Source of the DNA: DATBDE01 sp036270095
GTDB taxonomy: Bacteria > Actinomycetota > Thermoleophilia > Solirubrobacterales > Solirubrobacteraceae
DNA length: 64,000 nt
Reading direction: 5' to 3'
Assembly: GCA_036270095.1 (NCBI GenBank)
Contig: DATBDE010000054.1
Location: 6,789 to 70,788 of the forward strand
Below, one piece after another: positions 7,525 through 15,955 of the stretch (position 1 is its first letter; each line of letters opens with the position of its first letter). The notes under the pieces were generated by a model, which saw only the letters and a list, made by a program, of their open reading frames with translations, searched no databases and was not told where the DNA came from. A program made the position numbers and the translations under genes.

Positions 7525-8444
7525 AGGTCGAGCTCCAGCGTCTCGGTCGAGAGCCCTGAGGGCCCGGGGCGGGCGACGAGCATCGCGTACTCGGGCACCT
7601 CGAGCCAGCGCGAGCGGTCGTGGGTGAGCGGCTCCGACGCGATGACGATGGATGACTCCGGGCGCCCGGGGCCGACGCTCCACTCGCCGTCGTGGCGGGC
7701 GTAGCCGGTGCCCTGCGCGAACCACAGCGTGGTGAAGTCGTTGGCCCGCTCGCGCCCGGCGAAGGTCCAGCTGTCGTGGTACCAGCCGTAGTCGTAGGCG
7801 AACCGGGTGGCCACGAGGCAGCGCCCGTCGGAGAGGACGAGGTTCACGGCGGACTGGCGCTCGAGCCCGTGCCGCGCGCGCACATCGCGCACGATCTTGT
7901 ACGCGCGCATCGTCGCGTCGGCGAGCTCGTCGGGGTCGGCCGGCGCGGTCGGGTCGGCGACCTGGGAGAGGATGAGCGCGTACAGCCACTCGGAGTCGGT
8001 CGTGCCCTCGATCTGCCGCGCGAGCTCGGGCCGCATGTGGCTGAGCAGGTCGTAGCGCATGGTCGGGAAGTCCTCGAGGTCCCCGTTCATGGCCAGGGTC
8101 GTGGGCACGCCGTCGAACCGGAACGGGTGCACATTGCCCTCGTCGACCACCTCGCGGTCGCTGAGCACGACGCCGCGCACGTGCGCGATCAGCGCCGTCG
8201 CGCGCGCCTTGCGCGAGAGCGCGCGCAGGTTGCGGTCAAAGAACGGGAGCCCGGCGGTGCGGTAGGTCCACGGCCGGTCGGGGTCGGCCGACTCCGCGTC
8301 CCACGCGAGCACGCCGAACCCGGCGAGGTTCATGGCCGACAGCAGCTGCGGGTGCACGGACTGCTCGACGATCGAGCTGTCGGGCAGGAAGAGCATCTCG
8401 TCGAGGACGATCGGCTCACCCAGGTAGGCCACGAAGCGGCACAC
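7521..8444 (-). CDS. Class II glutamine amidotransferase (EgtC/YafJ-like)
   Basis: This 307-residue Ntn-hydrolase-type amidotransferase begins MCRFVAYLG, with Cys2 as the catalytic nucleophile after Met removal. It also shows HVRG, the NVHPFRF segment, AMNGDLEDF and DSEWLYALIL, typical of stand-alone YafJ/EgtC-like proteins. These hydrolyse a gamma-glutamyl amide, but no ergothioneine genes are nearby, so the substrate is unknown. It is coupled by GTGA to the dual cNMP-binding gene. The 36-base gap to the divergent VOC gene must hold both promoters. Confidence 0.85.
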   Translation of the reverse strand: MCRFVAYLGEPIVLDEMLFLPDSSIVEQSVHPQLLSAMNLAGFGVLAWDAESADPDRPWTYRTAGLPFFDRNLRALSRKARATALIAHVRGVVLSDREVVDEGNVHPFRFDGVPTTLAMNGDLEDFPTMRYDLLSHMRPELARQIEGTTDSEWLYALILSQVADPTAPADPDELADATMRAYKIVRDVRARHGLERQSAVNLVLSDGRCLVATRFAYDYGWYHDSWTFAGRERANDFTTLWFAQGTGYARHDGEWSVGPGRPESSIVIASEPLTHDRSRWLEVPEYAMLVARPGPSGLSTETLELDL

Positions 8445-8480
8445 GGCGGGCTGAACCTACTAGGTGGCAAGCTGCAGGCT

Positions 8481-8909
8481 GTGAAGAGCAATCGCTCCAT
8501 CCCCGACGCCACCGTCATCCCCGTCCTCATCTACCCGGACGTGCGCGCGGCGGTGGCCTGGCTAACCGAGGCCTTCGGGTTCCGCGAGGGGGTCAGGATC
8601 GGCGAGGACCACCGCTCGCAGATGCGCGTCGGCGACCGCGGCGGCCTGATCATCGGCGACGTGCGGGGCGAGCGCCGCCCGCCCCGCAAGGGCGAGAGCA
8701 CGAGCTCCGTGATGGTGCGCGTCGCAGATGCCACCGCCCACTGCGAGCGCGCCCGCGCCGCCGGCGCGACCATCCGCATGGAGCCGCAGGACTTCGAGTA
8801 CGGGGAGCGCCAGTACCACGCGGCGGATCCCTGGGGCCACCAGTGGACGTTCTCGGAGACCGTCGCGGACCGCGCCCCGGAGGACTGGGGCGGCGAGTCG
8901 GTCAGCTAG
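8481..8909 (+). CDS. VOC/glyoxalase-superfamily protein
   Basis: This 142-residue single-chain protein has the paired beta-alpha-beta-beta-beta modules of the vicinal-oxygen-chelate fold. It opens with IPVLIYPDVRAAVAWLTEAFGFREG and ends with ADPWGHQWTFSE, the usual place of a metal ligand Glu. It resembles PhnB/bleomycin-resistance-like proteins, whose substrates vary widely. GTG 8481 starts the fold at the right place. It is divergent from the amidotransferase. Confidence 0.82.
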   Translation: MKSNRSIPDATVIPVLIYPDVRAAVAWLTEAFGFREGVRIGEDHRSQMRVGDRGGLIIGDVRGERRPPRKGESTSSVMVRVADATAHCERARAAGATIRMEPQDFEYGERQYHAADPWGHQWTFSETVADRAPEDWGGESVS

Positions 8910-8990
8910 CCGAGGCGGCGCCCGGACCCGGGAATCCTTGTACCTTCCCGCGCGGGGGTAGGACGCCAACAAGACAGGGGACGAGAAGTG

Positions 8991-9809
8991 ATGTTCAGAG
9001 CCACGGCTGTGGGGGCCGTTGCCGCGGGCGCGCTGCTGGTCGCGCTGGCCGGCTCGGCGGGCGCGACGGTCACGCTCCCGCCAGCCCACGGCGACCTGCT
9101 GCACGTCGTCAACCCCGGCGCGCGCGCGAACGCGAGCCAGAGCAACAACTGGTTCGGCTACAACCAGGGCACGCTCGAGCAGGGCAGCAAGCAGTTCCAC
9201 TCGATCAGCGGCGACTGGACGGTGCCGACCGCCACCCAGCACACGCCGGGGCAAGGGGAGAGCTCCTCCGACTGGATCGGGATCGGCGGCGGGTGCGTCA
9301 ACGCCGACTGCTCGCTGACCGATAGCACGCTGATCCAGACCGGCACCGAGCAGGACGTCGACGCCACCGGAGAGGCGAGCTACTCGGCCTGGTACGAGCT
9401 CGTGCCGGCGCCGTCGCTGGACGCGTCCATGACCGTCGCCCCCGGCGACCACATGCACGCCGACATCACCGAGACGGTCTCGGGCGCCGACGTCTGGAAG
9501 ATCACGCTCCAGGACATCACCCGCAACGAGACGTTCACGACGACGGTGCCGTACCCGTCGACGCATCTGACGGCGGAGTGGATCGAGGAGACGCCGCTGC
9601 TCATCGGCACCGACGCCGGTCTCGCCTCGCTGCCGAATCTGTCCAACCCGGACTTCGACCTGTCGAAGACCAACGGGGCGGGCGCCGGCCTCAAGGCGTC
9701 GGAAGCGGTGCAGCTGACCGACGCCGACGGCACCGTGATCGGGACGCCCTCGGCGCCGGACGCGCAGGCCGACGGATTCGCCGCCTGCAGCTGGGCGACG
9801 AGCTGCTAG
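8991..9809 (+). CDS. Secreted G1-family glutamic endopeptidase (eqolisin-like)
   Basis: This 272-residue exported acid protease has a signal peptide that ends near residue 24 (LLVALAGSAGA). The mature part matches the G1 fold: SNNWFGY, DWIGIGG, LIQTG with the catalytic Gln116 (numbered from this ATG), SYSAWYELVP, and TAEWIEE with the catalytic Glu196. The Gln-Glu spacing of 80 residues is close to the 83 of scytalidoglutamic peptidase. GTG 8988 directly precedes ATG 8991 and could also be used. Two Cys pairs suggest disulfides. G1 enzymes work outside the cell at acid pH. Confidence 0.88.
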   Translation: MFRATAVGAVAAGALLVALAGSAGATVTLPPAHGDLLHVVNPGARANASQSNNWFGYNQGTLEQGSKQFHSISGDWTVPTATQHTPGQGESSSDWIGIGGGCVNADCSLTDSTLIQTGTEQDVDATGEASYSAWYELVPAPSLDASMTVAPGDHMHADITETVSGADVWKITLQDITRNETFTTTVPYPSTHLTAEWIEETPLLIGTDAGLASLPNLSNPDFDLSKTNGAGAGLKASEAVQLTDADGTVIGTPSAPDAQADGFAACSWATSC

Positions 9810-9854
9810 GCGCGGGAGCGGAGGAGGCTCGTGCCCGCTGCTAGACATGCGGGC

Positions 9855-10655
9855 ATGAGCCTTCCCGAGCCCGATCCCCAGTCGACCGTCCTCGTCACCG
9901 GCGCTTCGTCGGGCATCGGCGAGGAGCTCGCGCGCCAGCTCGCCGAGCGCGGCTACAACCTCGTGCTGGTCGCTCGCCGCCGCAAGCGCCTGGAGGAGAT
10001 GCGGGGCGCGCTGCGCGCCCGCCACGGGGTCGCCGTCGACGTCGACGACGCCGCGGTCGGCGACCCGGCCCAGCGCGACCGCCTCGTCGCCACCCTGCGC
10101 GAGGGCGAGCGCGCGGTCGTCGGCGTGTGCAACAACGCCGGCTTCTCCACCTACGGGCGCTTCCAGGACATCGATCCCGAGCGCGAGCGCGAGCAGGTCC
10201 GGGTCAACGTCGACGCCGTCCACGACCTCACCGGCGCGTGCCTGCCCACGATGATCGACCGCGGCGAGGGCGCGATCCTTAACGTCGCCTCCACCGCCGC
10301 CTTCCAGCCGCTGCCCTACCAGGCGACGTACGCCGCGACCAAGGCGTTCGTGCTCGCCTTCTCGGAGGCGGTGCACACCGATCTCAAGGGCACCGGCGTG
10401 TCCTGCACCGCGCTGTGCCCCGGCCCGACGCGCACGGAGTTCACCGAGGTCGCGGGCATGGGCGAGTTCGAGAAGACCCCGGACCTGTTCTGGCAGAGCG
10501 CGGCCGACGTCGCCCGCGACGCCATCGTGGGCATGCTCGCCGGCCGCCGCACGGTGCTGCCCGGCGTGATGAACAAGGCGAGCGCCAACGCGGGGCGCTT
10601 GGCGCCCCGGTCCGTGCTCCTTCCCGTCATGCGCGCCGTCTGGGGCCGCGGCTAG
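9855..10655 (+). CDS. Short-chain dehydrogenase/reductase (DltE-like)
   Basis: This 266-residue classical SDR has a complete motif set: TGASSGIGEE for the cofactor, ARRRKRLEE giving NADP preference, NNAGFSTYG, the serine strand NVASTAAFQP, and YAATKAFV as the catalytic YxxxK. The end of the fold reads LCPGPTRTEF. It belongs to the group often annotated as DltE or acyl/steroid reductase-like; the substrate is unknown. ATG 9855 places the glycine motif at residue 15. It is not obviously operonic with the protease before it. Confidence 0.88.
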   Translation: MSLPEPDPQSTVLVTGASSGIGEELARQLAERGYNLVLVARRRKRLEEMRGALRARHGVAVDVDDAAVGDPAQRDRLVATLREGERAVVGVCNNAGFSTYGRFQDIDPEREREQVRVNVDAVHDLTGACLPTMIDRGEGAILNVASTAAFQPLPYQATYAATKAFVLAFSEAVHTDLKGTGVSCTALCPGPTRTEFTEVAGMGEFEKTPDLFWQSAADVARDAIVGMLAGRRTVLPGVMNKASANAGRLAPRSVLLPVMRAVWGRG

Positions 10656-10721
10656 GCCATGCTCAGCGCCCCTGGCGGGGTCCTCGGGATTGGCCGTGCG
10701 TCGCACGGCTTCATCCCTGCG

Positions 10722-11873
10722 TCAGTTCGCCGCTGAGAGGAGCTGGTCGGCAACCCGCTCGGCGCTGTCGGCCCCCCCGCCGAGCAGGCGCTTGGACAGC
10801 TGCGCGCGGCGGAAGAACAGCGGGGCGTCGTGCTCCCACGTCGCCCCGATCCCGCCGTGCACCGAGATGAGCTCGCGCGTGGCGAAGTCGAGCGCGCCGT
10901 CGCCCACCGTGCGCGCGGCGCTGGCGGCCATGGGCAGCTCGTCGGGCTTGGCCTCGCCGGCCCAGCCCGCGTAGTAGACGAGGCTGAGCAGGTTCTCCTT
11001 GCGACGCAGGATCTCGACGAGGTCGTGCTTGACCGACTGGTAGGAGCCGATCGGGCGCCCGAACGCGAAGCGCTCCTTGGCGTACTCGACCGAGCGCCGC
11101 AGCGCCTCCTCGACCACGCCCAGCGCCTCGGCCGCCAGCAGGGCCTGGTCCAGGTACCAGGCGAAGGCGGCGTCGTCGGCGTCCAGGGTCAGCCTGGTCA
11201 CCGGGGCGCCGTCGAGCTTCAGGTGCCCGAGCGAGCGGGTGGCGTCGTAGCGCTCGACGGCCTCGATGGTCAGGCCGCCGGTCCCCTCGACGTCGGCCAG
11301 CAGCACGACCGGCCCCTCCTCGCCGACGGCGACGATGACGACAGCGTCGACCCCGGGCAGGTCGGGCACCCAGGACGCGTCGCCGGTGACCGTGCCGTCG
11401 ACCGGGTGCGGGCCGCCCTCCTGCTTGCCGGCGTCGAAGCGCGGCACCGGGGCGCGGCGGCCGCCCCGCAGGGGGTCGACCGTCCAGGCGTCGTCGAGCG
11501 AGTCGGGCGGGCGTGCGGGCACGAAGGCGGCGCGGCGCTCGCCCTCGGCCAGCGCGGCCAGCAGCTTGGGGTGCTCGCCGCTGCGGTCCAGCAGCGCGGT
11601 CGCCGGCAGGTGGCCGAGCAGCGGCACGGGCGCGAGCCGGCGGCCACACTCGACCATGACCAGCATGGCCTCGAACGGGCCCAGGCCGGCGCCCCCGTGC
11701 TCGTCGGAGACGAGCAGGCCGGACCAGCCCGCCTCGCGCGCGGTGGGCCACAGGTCGGGCAGCTCGCCGCCGTCGAGCGCGTCGCGGGCGGCCGCGATCG
11801 TGTTGAAGCGGCCCAGCGCGCCGCGCGCGGCCTCCTGGAGAAAGACCTGCTCATCGGAGAGGGCGAGGTTCAT
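10722..11873 (-). CDS. Acyl-CoA dehydrogenase, partner subunit
   Basis: This 383-residue acyl-CoA dehydrogenase-family protein catalyses, or helps catalyse, alpha,beta-dehydrogenation of a CoA thioester with FAD. N-terminal helices (LSDEQVFLQEAARGAL) are followed by a shortened, irregular middle domain rich in Pro/Gly (about 120-200). The C-terminal helical bundle shows KERFAFGRPIGSYQSVKHDL and VHGGIGATWEHDAPLFFRRA. The middle domain lacks the usual FAD-loop sequence, so it probably pairs with the upstream subunit. ATG 11873 overlaps that gene's TGA as ATGA, giving fixed co-translation. Confidence 0.85.
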   Translation of the reverse strand: MNLALSDEQVFLQEAARGALGRFNTIAAARDALDGGELPDLWPTAREAGWSGLLVSDEHGGAGLGPFEAMLVMVECGRRLAPVPLLGHLPATALLDRSGEHPKLLAALAEGERRAAFVPARPPDSLDDAWTVDPLRGGRRAPVPRFDAGKQEGGPHPVDGTVTGDASWVPDLPGVDAVVIVAVGEEGPVVLLADVEGTGGLTIEAVERYDATRSLGHLKLDGAPVTRLTLDADDAAFAWYLDQALLAAEALGVVEEALRRSVEYAKERFAFGRPIGSYQSVKHDLVEILRRKENLLSLVYYAGWAGEAKPDELPMAASAARTVGDGALDFATRELISVHGGIGATWEHDAPLFFRRAQLSKRLLGGGADSAERVADQLLSAAN

Positions 11874-13081
11874 CCGGCCGCCACCTCCTTCTCCTTGGCG
11901 CGCAGCTCGGAGAACGGGATGCCCTTGTCCAGCCGCGGCTCGGGCGGCAGGCCGAGCACGCGCTCGCCGACGATGTTGCGCAGGATCTCCTCGGTCCCGC
12001 CGGCGGACTTCAGGCCCGGCAGCTCGGAGACCATGCCGCCCCACTCGTGGTCGGCGAGGGCGTCGGGGCCGAGCGCGTCGACCAGGAGATCGGCCGCCTC
12101 GATCGCGGCCCGGATCGTGGTGATCTTGCCCAGGGCGCCCTCGGGGCCGGGGACCTGGCCGCGCTGCAGCAGCGAGAGCTGCCGGTAGCCCGTGAAGCGC
12201 AGCGACAGGAGATCGGACGCGACCTCGCCCAGGCGCCGGCGCGTCTCCGGGTCGGCGGACCCGCCCTCGTCGGCGGCCAGCGCGGTGGCGAAGCGGTCGG
12301 CGCGCCAGCCGAAGCCGTCCCCGCCCAGGCCGATGGCCACGCGCTCGTACATGAGCGTGGTCAGGCCCACGCCCCAGCCGTTGCCGACCGGGCCGACGGG
12401 AGCGGCCTCGTCCAGTGCCACGTCGTCGAAGAAGACCTCGTTGAAGTGGGCCTCGCCGGAGATCTGGCGCAGCGGCCTCACGGTCACGCCGTCCGCGTCC
12501 ATGGGCACGACGAACATGGTCAGGCCCTTGTGCTTGGGCACGTCGGCGTCGGTGCGGACCATCATCAGCCCGAAGGCCGCGAACTGCGCGTTGGTCGTCC
12601 ACACCTTCTGGCCCGACACGCGCCAGGTGCCGTCGTCCTCGAGCTTGGCCCGCGACTGGATGCCGGCGAGGTCGGAGCCCGCCGCGGGCTCGGAGAAGAG
12701 CTGGCACCAGACCTCGTCGCCGTGCAGCATCGGGCCGAGGTAGCGCTGCTTCTGCTCCTCGCTGCCGTGGGCGATGATTGTCGGGCCGAGCATGCCGATC
12801 CCGATGACGTCGAGGATGCCGGGCAGCTTCGCGCGGGAGAGCTCTTGCGTGAAGACGACCTGCTCCAGCGGGCCGAGACCCTGGCCGCCGTACTCCTTGG
12901 GCCAGGTGATGCCGACGAACCCAGCCTCGGCGAGCTTACCCTGCCACTTGCGCCGGGCGTCGATGACCTCGGGCGTGATGTCGTCGCGGGTGATCTTCGG
13001 CGCCTCGTCGGCGTGCTGCTCGAGCCAGTCGCGGACGCGAGCGCGGTACTCGGCCTGCTGTGGCGTGTCGTTCAGGTCCAT
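11870..13081 (-). CDS. Acyl-CoA dehydrogenase, FAD-loop-bearing subunit
   Basis: This 403-residue acyl-CoA dehydrogenase has a full middle domain with QLFSEPAAGSDLAGI and VWTTNAQFA, which contact FAD and substrate. The C-terminal motif GGTEEILRNIVGERVLGLP is typical of FadE-type enzymes. With the next gene it forms the paired architecture known from mycobacterial heterotetrameric steroid side-chain dehydrogenases such as ChsE1-ChsE2. The paired arrangement is seen; heteromer formation and bulky CoA-ester substrates are inferred. No beta-oxidation genes adjoin it. Confidence 0.88.
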   Translation of the reverse strand: MDLNDTPQQAEYRARVRDWLEQHADEAPKITRDDITPEVIDARRKWQGKLAEAGFVGITWPKEYGGQGLGPLEQVVFTQELSRAKLPGILDVIGIGMLGPTIIAHGSEEQKQRYLGPMLHGDEVWCQLFSEPAAGSDLAGIQSRAKLEDDGTWRVSGQKVWTTNAQFAAFGLMMVRTDADVPKHKGLTMFVVPMDADGVTVRPLRQISGEAHFNEVFFDDVALDEAAPVGPVGNGWGVGLTTLMYERVAIGLGGDGFGWRADRFATALAADEGGSADPETRRRLGEVASDLLSLRFTGYRQLSLLQRGQVPGPEGALGKITTIRAAIEAADLLVDALGPDALADHEWGGMVSELPGLKSAGGTEEILRNIVGERVLGLPPEPRLDKGIPFSELRAKEKEVAAG

Positions 13082-13158
13082 GGTGGCGGGGAAACTCCTT
13101 TGGCTGACTGGCCAGTCGACGGCCTGAAGAACCTATCGGTCCAGGCAAGCGCGCAGCG

Positions 13159-14655
13159 CTAGCGACGGACGATCCTGAAGCGCGCGCTCGGCGGCGAAGC
13201 GGTGGCGTTCCCGGCGCCGTCGGTGGCGGTCACGGTCACGCGATAGCGACTGACGCTCAGCTTGCGGCGCCCGATCCGGCCGCTGAAAGGGACGGCGTTG
13301 GCGCCCGCGTGCGACGCGCGGGCCAACGTCCCGGCGAGCGTGTAGCGCGTGCACCGGCGCCCCTTGCGCCCGGTCTTGGCAGGCCGGCGGCACGTGCCGC
13401 GGATGCGCCGGCCCGCGCGCGCGCGCTCGATCCGCAGCGCCGCCGTCGCGGTCTCCGAAAGCGTGTAGCGCAGGGTCGTGGCACGCTTGCGGCGCACGGC
13501 CACCCCCGTCGCGGGGGTGGGCGCGCGGCCGACGACGAAGGTCCGCGGGTCGGCGCGCAGGCCGCTCACCGTGGGCGCCTCCAGGTCCGCGGCCGTCGTG
13601 GGCAGCGCTGCTGTCGTCGGGCTCGCACCGGTGGGGCCCGCCGTGCCCGCCCCATCGCCGCCCAAGCCCGAGCCGGGGGGCTCGGGGGTGACGCGGGCGA
13701 GCTGGGGAGGCTTCGTCTGGGCAACCCAGAGGTTGCCGTCCGGCCCGCTCAGCAGGCCGCCAGGCGCGCTGCCGGCCGTCGGCAGCGGGTAGCGGTCCAC
13801 CGCTCCGTTGGTGGCGATGCGGGCGATCTCGCCCGCCTGGGGCAGCGTCGCCCAAAGGTTGGCATCGGGGCCGAGGACGATCTTGCCGAAGTTGGAGCCG
13901 GGCGCGAGGTCGAACTGCGCGCGGGTCCCGGCGGGCGTCGTGCGCACGGCGAGCGTCGGACCGGTCGGATCGACGGTCTCGATCGTCCACAGGTTGCCGT
14001 CGGGCCCGACCGCGATGTCGTTGACGAACTGGCTCACGGGCGCGATGAACTCCGTCAGCGCACCGCTCGTGGTGATCCTCGCCACGCGGTCGGGGAACTT
14101 CTGGGTGTCGCGCGACTCGGTCAGCCACAGCGCGCCGCCGGGCCCGGAGACGATCCGCCGGGGCAGGCGCTCCGGCCCGGAGTTGAAGTCGGCGAGCACC
14201 ACACCCGACGGGGAGAACTTGGTCACCCGCGGCGTCCCCCCGAAGGGCACGGCAGCCCACATGTTGCCGTCCGGGCCCAGTGCGAAGTCCTGCAGCTGGC
14301 CCTGAACCGCGAACGGGACCATCGAGAAGGTCCCGTCCAAGCCGATCCTGCCGAACTCGTTGAACTTGAGGAACTCGGCGAACCACAGCCGTCCGTCCGG
14401 GCCGGCGGTGATGCCCTGGGCGAGGGCATTCGCGTCGGCCAGGGGGAATTGGGTTGCGAAGCCGCCCAGCGTCACACGGTTGATCGCGCCCTCGCGCGAG
14501 ACCCACAGGTTGCCGTCGCCCCCCGTGGCCAGGTCCGTCGGGCTGCCGCCGGTTGCCGGCAGCGGGAACTCGACGATGCTCGGCGCCGCCGCGGCGCCGG
14601 ACGCCGCAGCCAGGACCACGATGAGCGATAGGCACAGCGCCCACAGCGAGCGCAT
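13159..14655 (-). CDS. Secreted virginiamycin-B-lyase-like beta-propeller protein
   Basis: This 498-residue exported protein has a signal peptide (to about residue 23, AASGAAAA). A beta-propeller region (25-330) has repeated GPDGNLW-type blades (GGDGNLWVS, GPDGRLWFA, GPDGNMWAA, GPDGNLWTI, GPDGNLWVA). A Pro/Thr-rich linker leads to a C-terminal Ig-like domain (about 365-498) rich in Arg, with CRRPAKTGRKGRRCTRYTLAG and a final TVTATDGAGNAT. The propeller resembles virginiamycin B lyase, but true lyase activity is not supported; a wall- or polymer-binding role is more likely. A strong GGAGG site precedes ATG 14655. Confidence 0.82.
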   Translation of the reverse strand: MRSLWALCLSLIVVLAAASGAAAAPSIVEFPLPATGGSPTDLATGGDGNLWVSREGAINRVTLGGFATQFPLADANALAQGITAGPDGRLWFAEFLKFNEFGRIGLDGTFSMVPFAVQGQLQDFALGPDGNMWAAVPFGGTPRVTKFSPSGVVLADFNSGPERLPRRIVSGPGGALWLTESRDTQKFPDRVARITTSGALTEFIAPVSQFVNDIAVGPDGNLWTIETVDPTGPTLAVRTTPAGTRAQFDLAPGSNFGKIVLGPDANLWATLPQAGEIARIATNGAVDRYPLPTAGSAPGGLLSGPDGNLWVAQTKPPQLARVTPEPPGSGLGGDGAGTAGPTGASPTTAALPTTAADLEAPTVSGLRADPRTFVVGRAPTPATGVAVRRKRATTLRYTLSETATAALRIERARAGRRIRGTCRRPAKTGRKGRRCTRYTLAGTLARASHAGANAVPFSGRIGRRKLSVSRYRVTVTATDGAGNATASPPSARFRIVRR

Positions 14656-14685
14656 CGGAACCTCCTTCGCACAACGAGCATCCCA

Positions 14686-14702
14686 CCGCCGCCCGGCGGC
14701 GG
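14686..14702 (-). terminator. GC hairpin between dacA-like gene and propeller gene
   Basis: CCGCCG-CCCGG-CGGCGG can form a 6-base-pair all-GC stem with a 5-base loop. It lies in the 71-base gap after the carboxypeptidase stop and before the propeller start. No T tract follows, so it is at best a weak or Rho-aided terminator. Confidence 0.3.
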
Positions 14703-14726
14703 CAATGTCAGGTTGGTCTCAAACGC

Positions 14727-15773
14727 CTACGCGCCGACCTTCTTGAAGCCGGCGTTGAGCAGCTTGGAGCCCTGGTCGGCGGTGTCGGGCGAGTGCAGGA
14801 GCACCATCCCGAGCTGGCGGCCGCCGCGCTTGGCCGCGGCCACGAGACAGTGGCCGGCCTTGTTCGTGTAACCGGTCTTCACGCCAGTCACGCCCGGGTA
14901 GTTGCGGCGCACCATGAGCGTGTTGTTGTTGTAGAGGTAGATCCGATGCCCCTTGACCGGGAACGGCCGCACGGCCTTGCGCGTGCGCACGATCCGGGCC
15001 AGGCGCGGGCTCTTGAGGATCTGGCGCCCGAGCACCGCCAGGTCGCGGGCACACGACTTGTTGCCCTTGTCGTCGAAGCCGTCGGGGCCCGAGTAGTGGG
15101 TGCAGGTCAGGCCGTACTTGCGGGCCTGTCGGTTCATGCGCCGCACGAACTTGCGCACGCTGCCCCCGGTCACCTTCTGCGCCAGCGCGATTGCCGCGTC
15201 GTTGCCCGACGGCAGCATGAGCCCGTAGAGCATGGTCTCGAGCTGCACCGTCTTGTGCTTGGGCAGGATCCCGATGGCCGAGCCCTTGTAGGCCAGCGCC
15301 TGCTTGGTCACCCGCACCTCGGCGTCGGCGGGCTCGTTGCGCACCACCAGCAGCGCGGTCATCATCTTGGTCAGCGAGGCGATGGACAGGACCTTGTTCG
15401 GGTGCCGCGCCCACAGCACCTTGCCGGTGCGAACGTCGAACAGCAGGCCGGCCGTGGGCGGGACCTTGAAGTGCATGGTCACCCGGTCGGCGGCGGAAAT
15501 CGGATGGCGCGCGTAGGCCGCGATCGTCGGGTTGACGTTGGGCGACGTGGCCACGGACGGCTTGCCGTTCAGGCCCGAGTCGTCGCCACCGCCGACGCTG
15601 CGCTTGGCCGTGGTGTTGGCGTGGCCCTCGTCGCTGGCGTGGTCGAGCGCGGTCGGCACCGCCACGGCGGCGGCAAGCACGAGCAGGACCACGAGCACCC
15701 ACGGCCACACGCGCCGGCGCCGCGGCGGGCGCCCGCGCCGCGACGGCTCCGACAGCACCGAGTACGGGCTCAC
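14727..15773 (-). CDS. D-alanyl-D-alanine carboxypeptidase (peptidase S11)
   Basis: This 348-residue penicillin-binding carboxypeptidase trims the terminal D-Ala of peptidoglycan stem peptides. It has a basic cytoplasmic N-terminus (RRGRPPRRRR), one membrane anchor (residues 22-45) and an extracellular S11 domain. The three active-site motifs are present: SLTK with the nucleophile Ser, SGND, and KTGYT. The C-terminal extra domain of PBP5 is absent, which is common in actinobacteria. GTG 15773 overlaps the preceding gene's TGA, so it is the last gene of a small membrane operon. Confidence 0.92.
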   Translation of the reverse strand: MSPYSVLSEPSRRGRPPRRRRVWPWVLVVLLVLAAAVAVPTALDHASDEGHANTTAKRSVGGGDDSGLNGKPSVATSPNVNPTIAAYARHPISAADRVTMHFKVPPTAGLLFDVRTGKVLWARHPNKVLSIASLTKMMTALLVVRNEPADAEVRVTKQALAYKGSAIGILPKHKTVQLETMLYGLMLPSGNDAAIALAQKVTGGSVRKFVRRMNRQARKYGLTCTHYSGPDGFDDKGNKSCARDLAVLGRQILKSPRLARIVRTRKAVRPFPVKGHRIYLYNNNTLMVRRNYPGVTGVKTGYTNKAGHCLVAAAKRGGRQLGMVLLHSPDTADQGSKLLNAGFKKVGA

Positions 15774-15955
15774 TCGTCCGGCCCCTCGGGCGGGTTGAAG
15801 AGCGCGCCCAGGATCCCGACCGCGAACAGGGCCAGGACGATCGCCGAGACCACGACGAGGATGTCCACGCCGTGCTTGGCGGCGGTCACGGCGGTCAGTG
15901 CCCCGAGCAGCAGCGTGAAGGTCAGGGCCATGATCAGGATGAGGGAGCGGGCCAT
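15770..15955 (-). CDS. Small two-helix membrane protein
   Basis: This 61-residue hydrophobic protein begins MARSLILIMALTFTLLLGAL and has a second membrane segment VVVSAIVLALFAVGILGAL, ending in an acidic tail NPPEGPDE. It is squeezed between the rhomboid-like gene (TGATG overlap) and the carboxypeptidase gene (GTGA overlap). Both junctions argue that it is really translated. I do not recognise a family. An accessory role to one of its membrane neighbours is an inference from position only. Confidence 0.65.
   Translation of the reverse strand: MARSLILIMALTFTLLLGALTAVTAAKHGVDILVVVSAIVLALFAVGILGALFNPPEGPDE

Noticed and set aside
13159..14655. True virginiamycin B lyase (antibiotic resistance)
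   Set aside because: Only the propeller repeat pattern is shared; there is a signal peptide and an extra Ig-like domain, and no evidence for the lyase active-site set.
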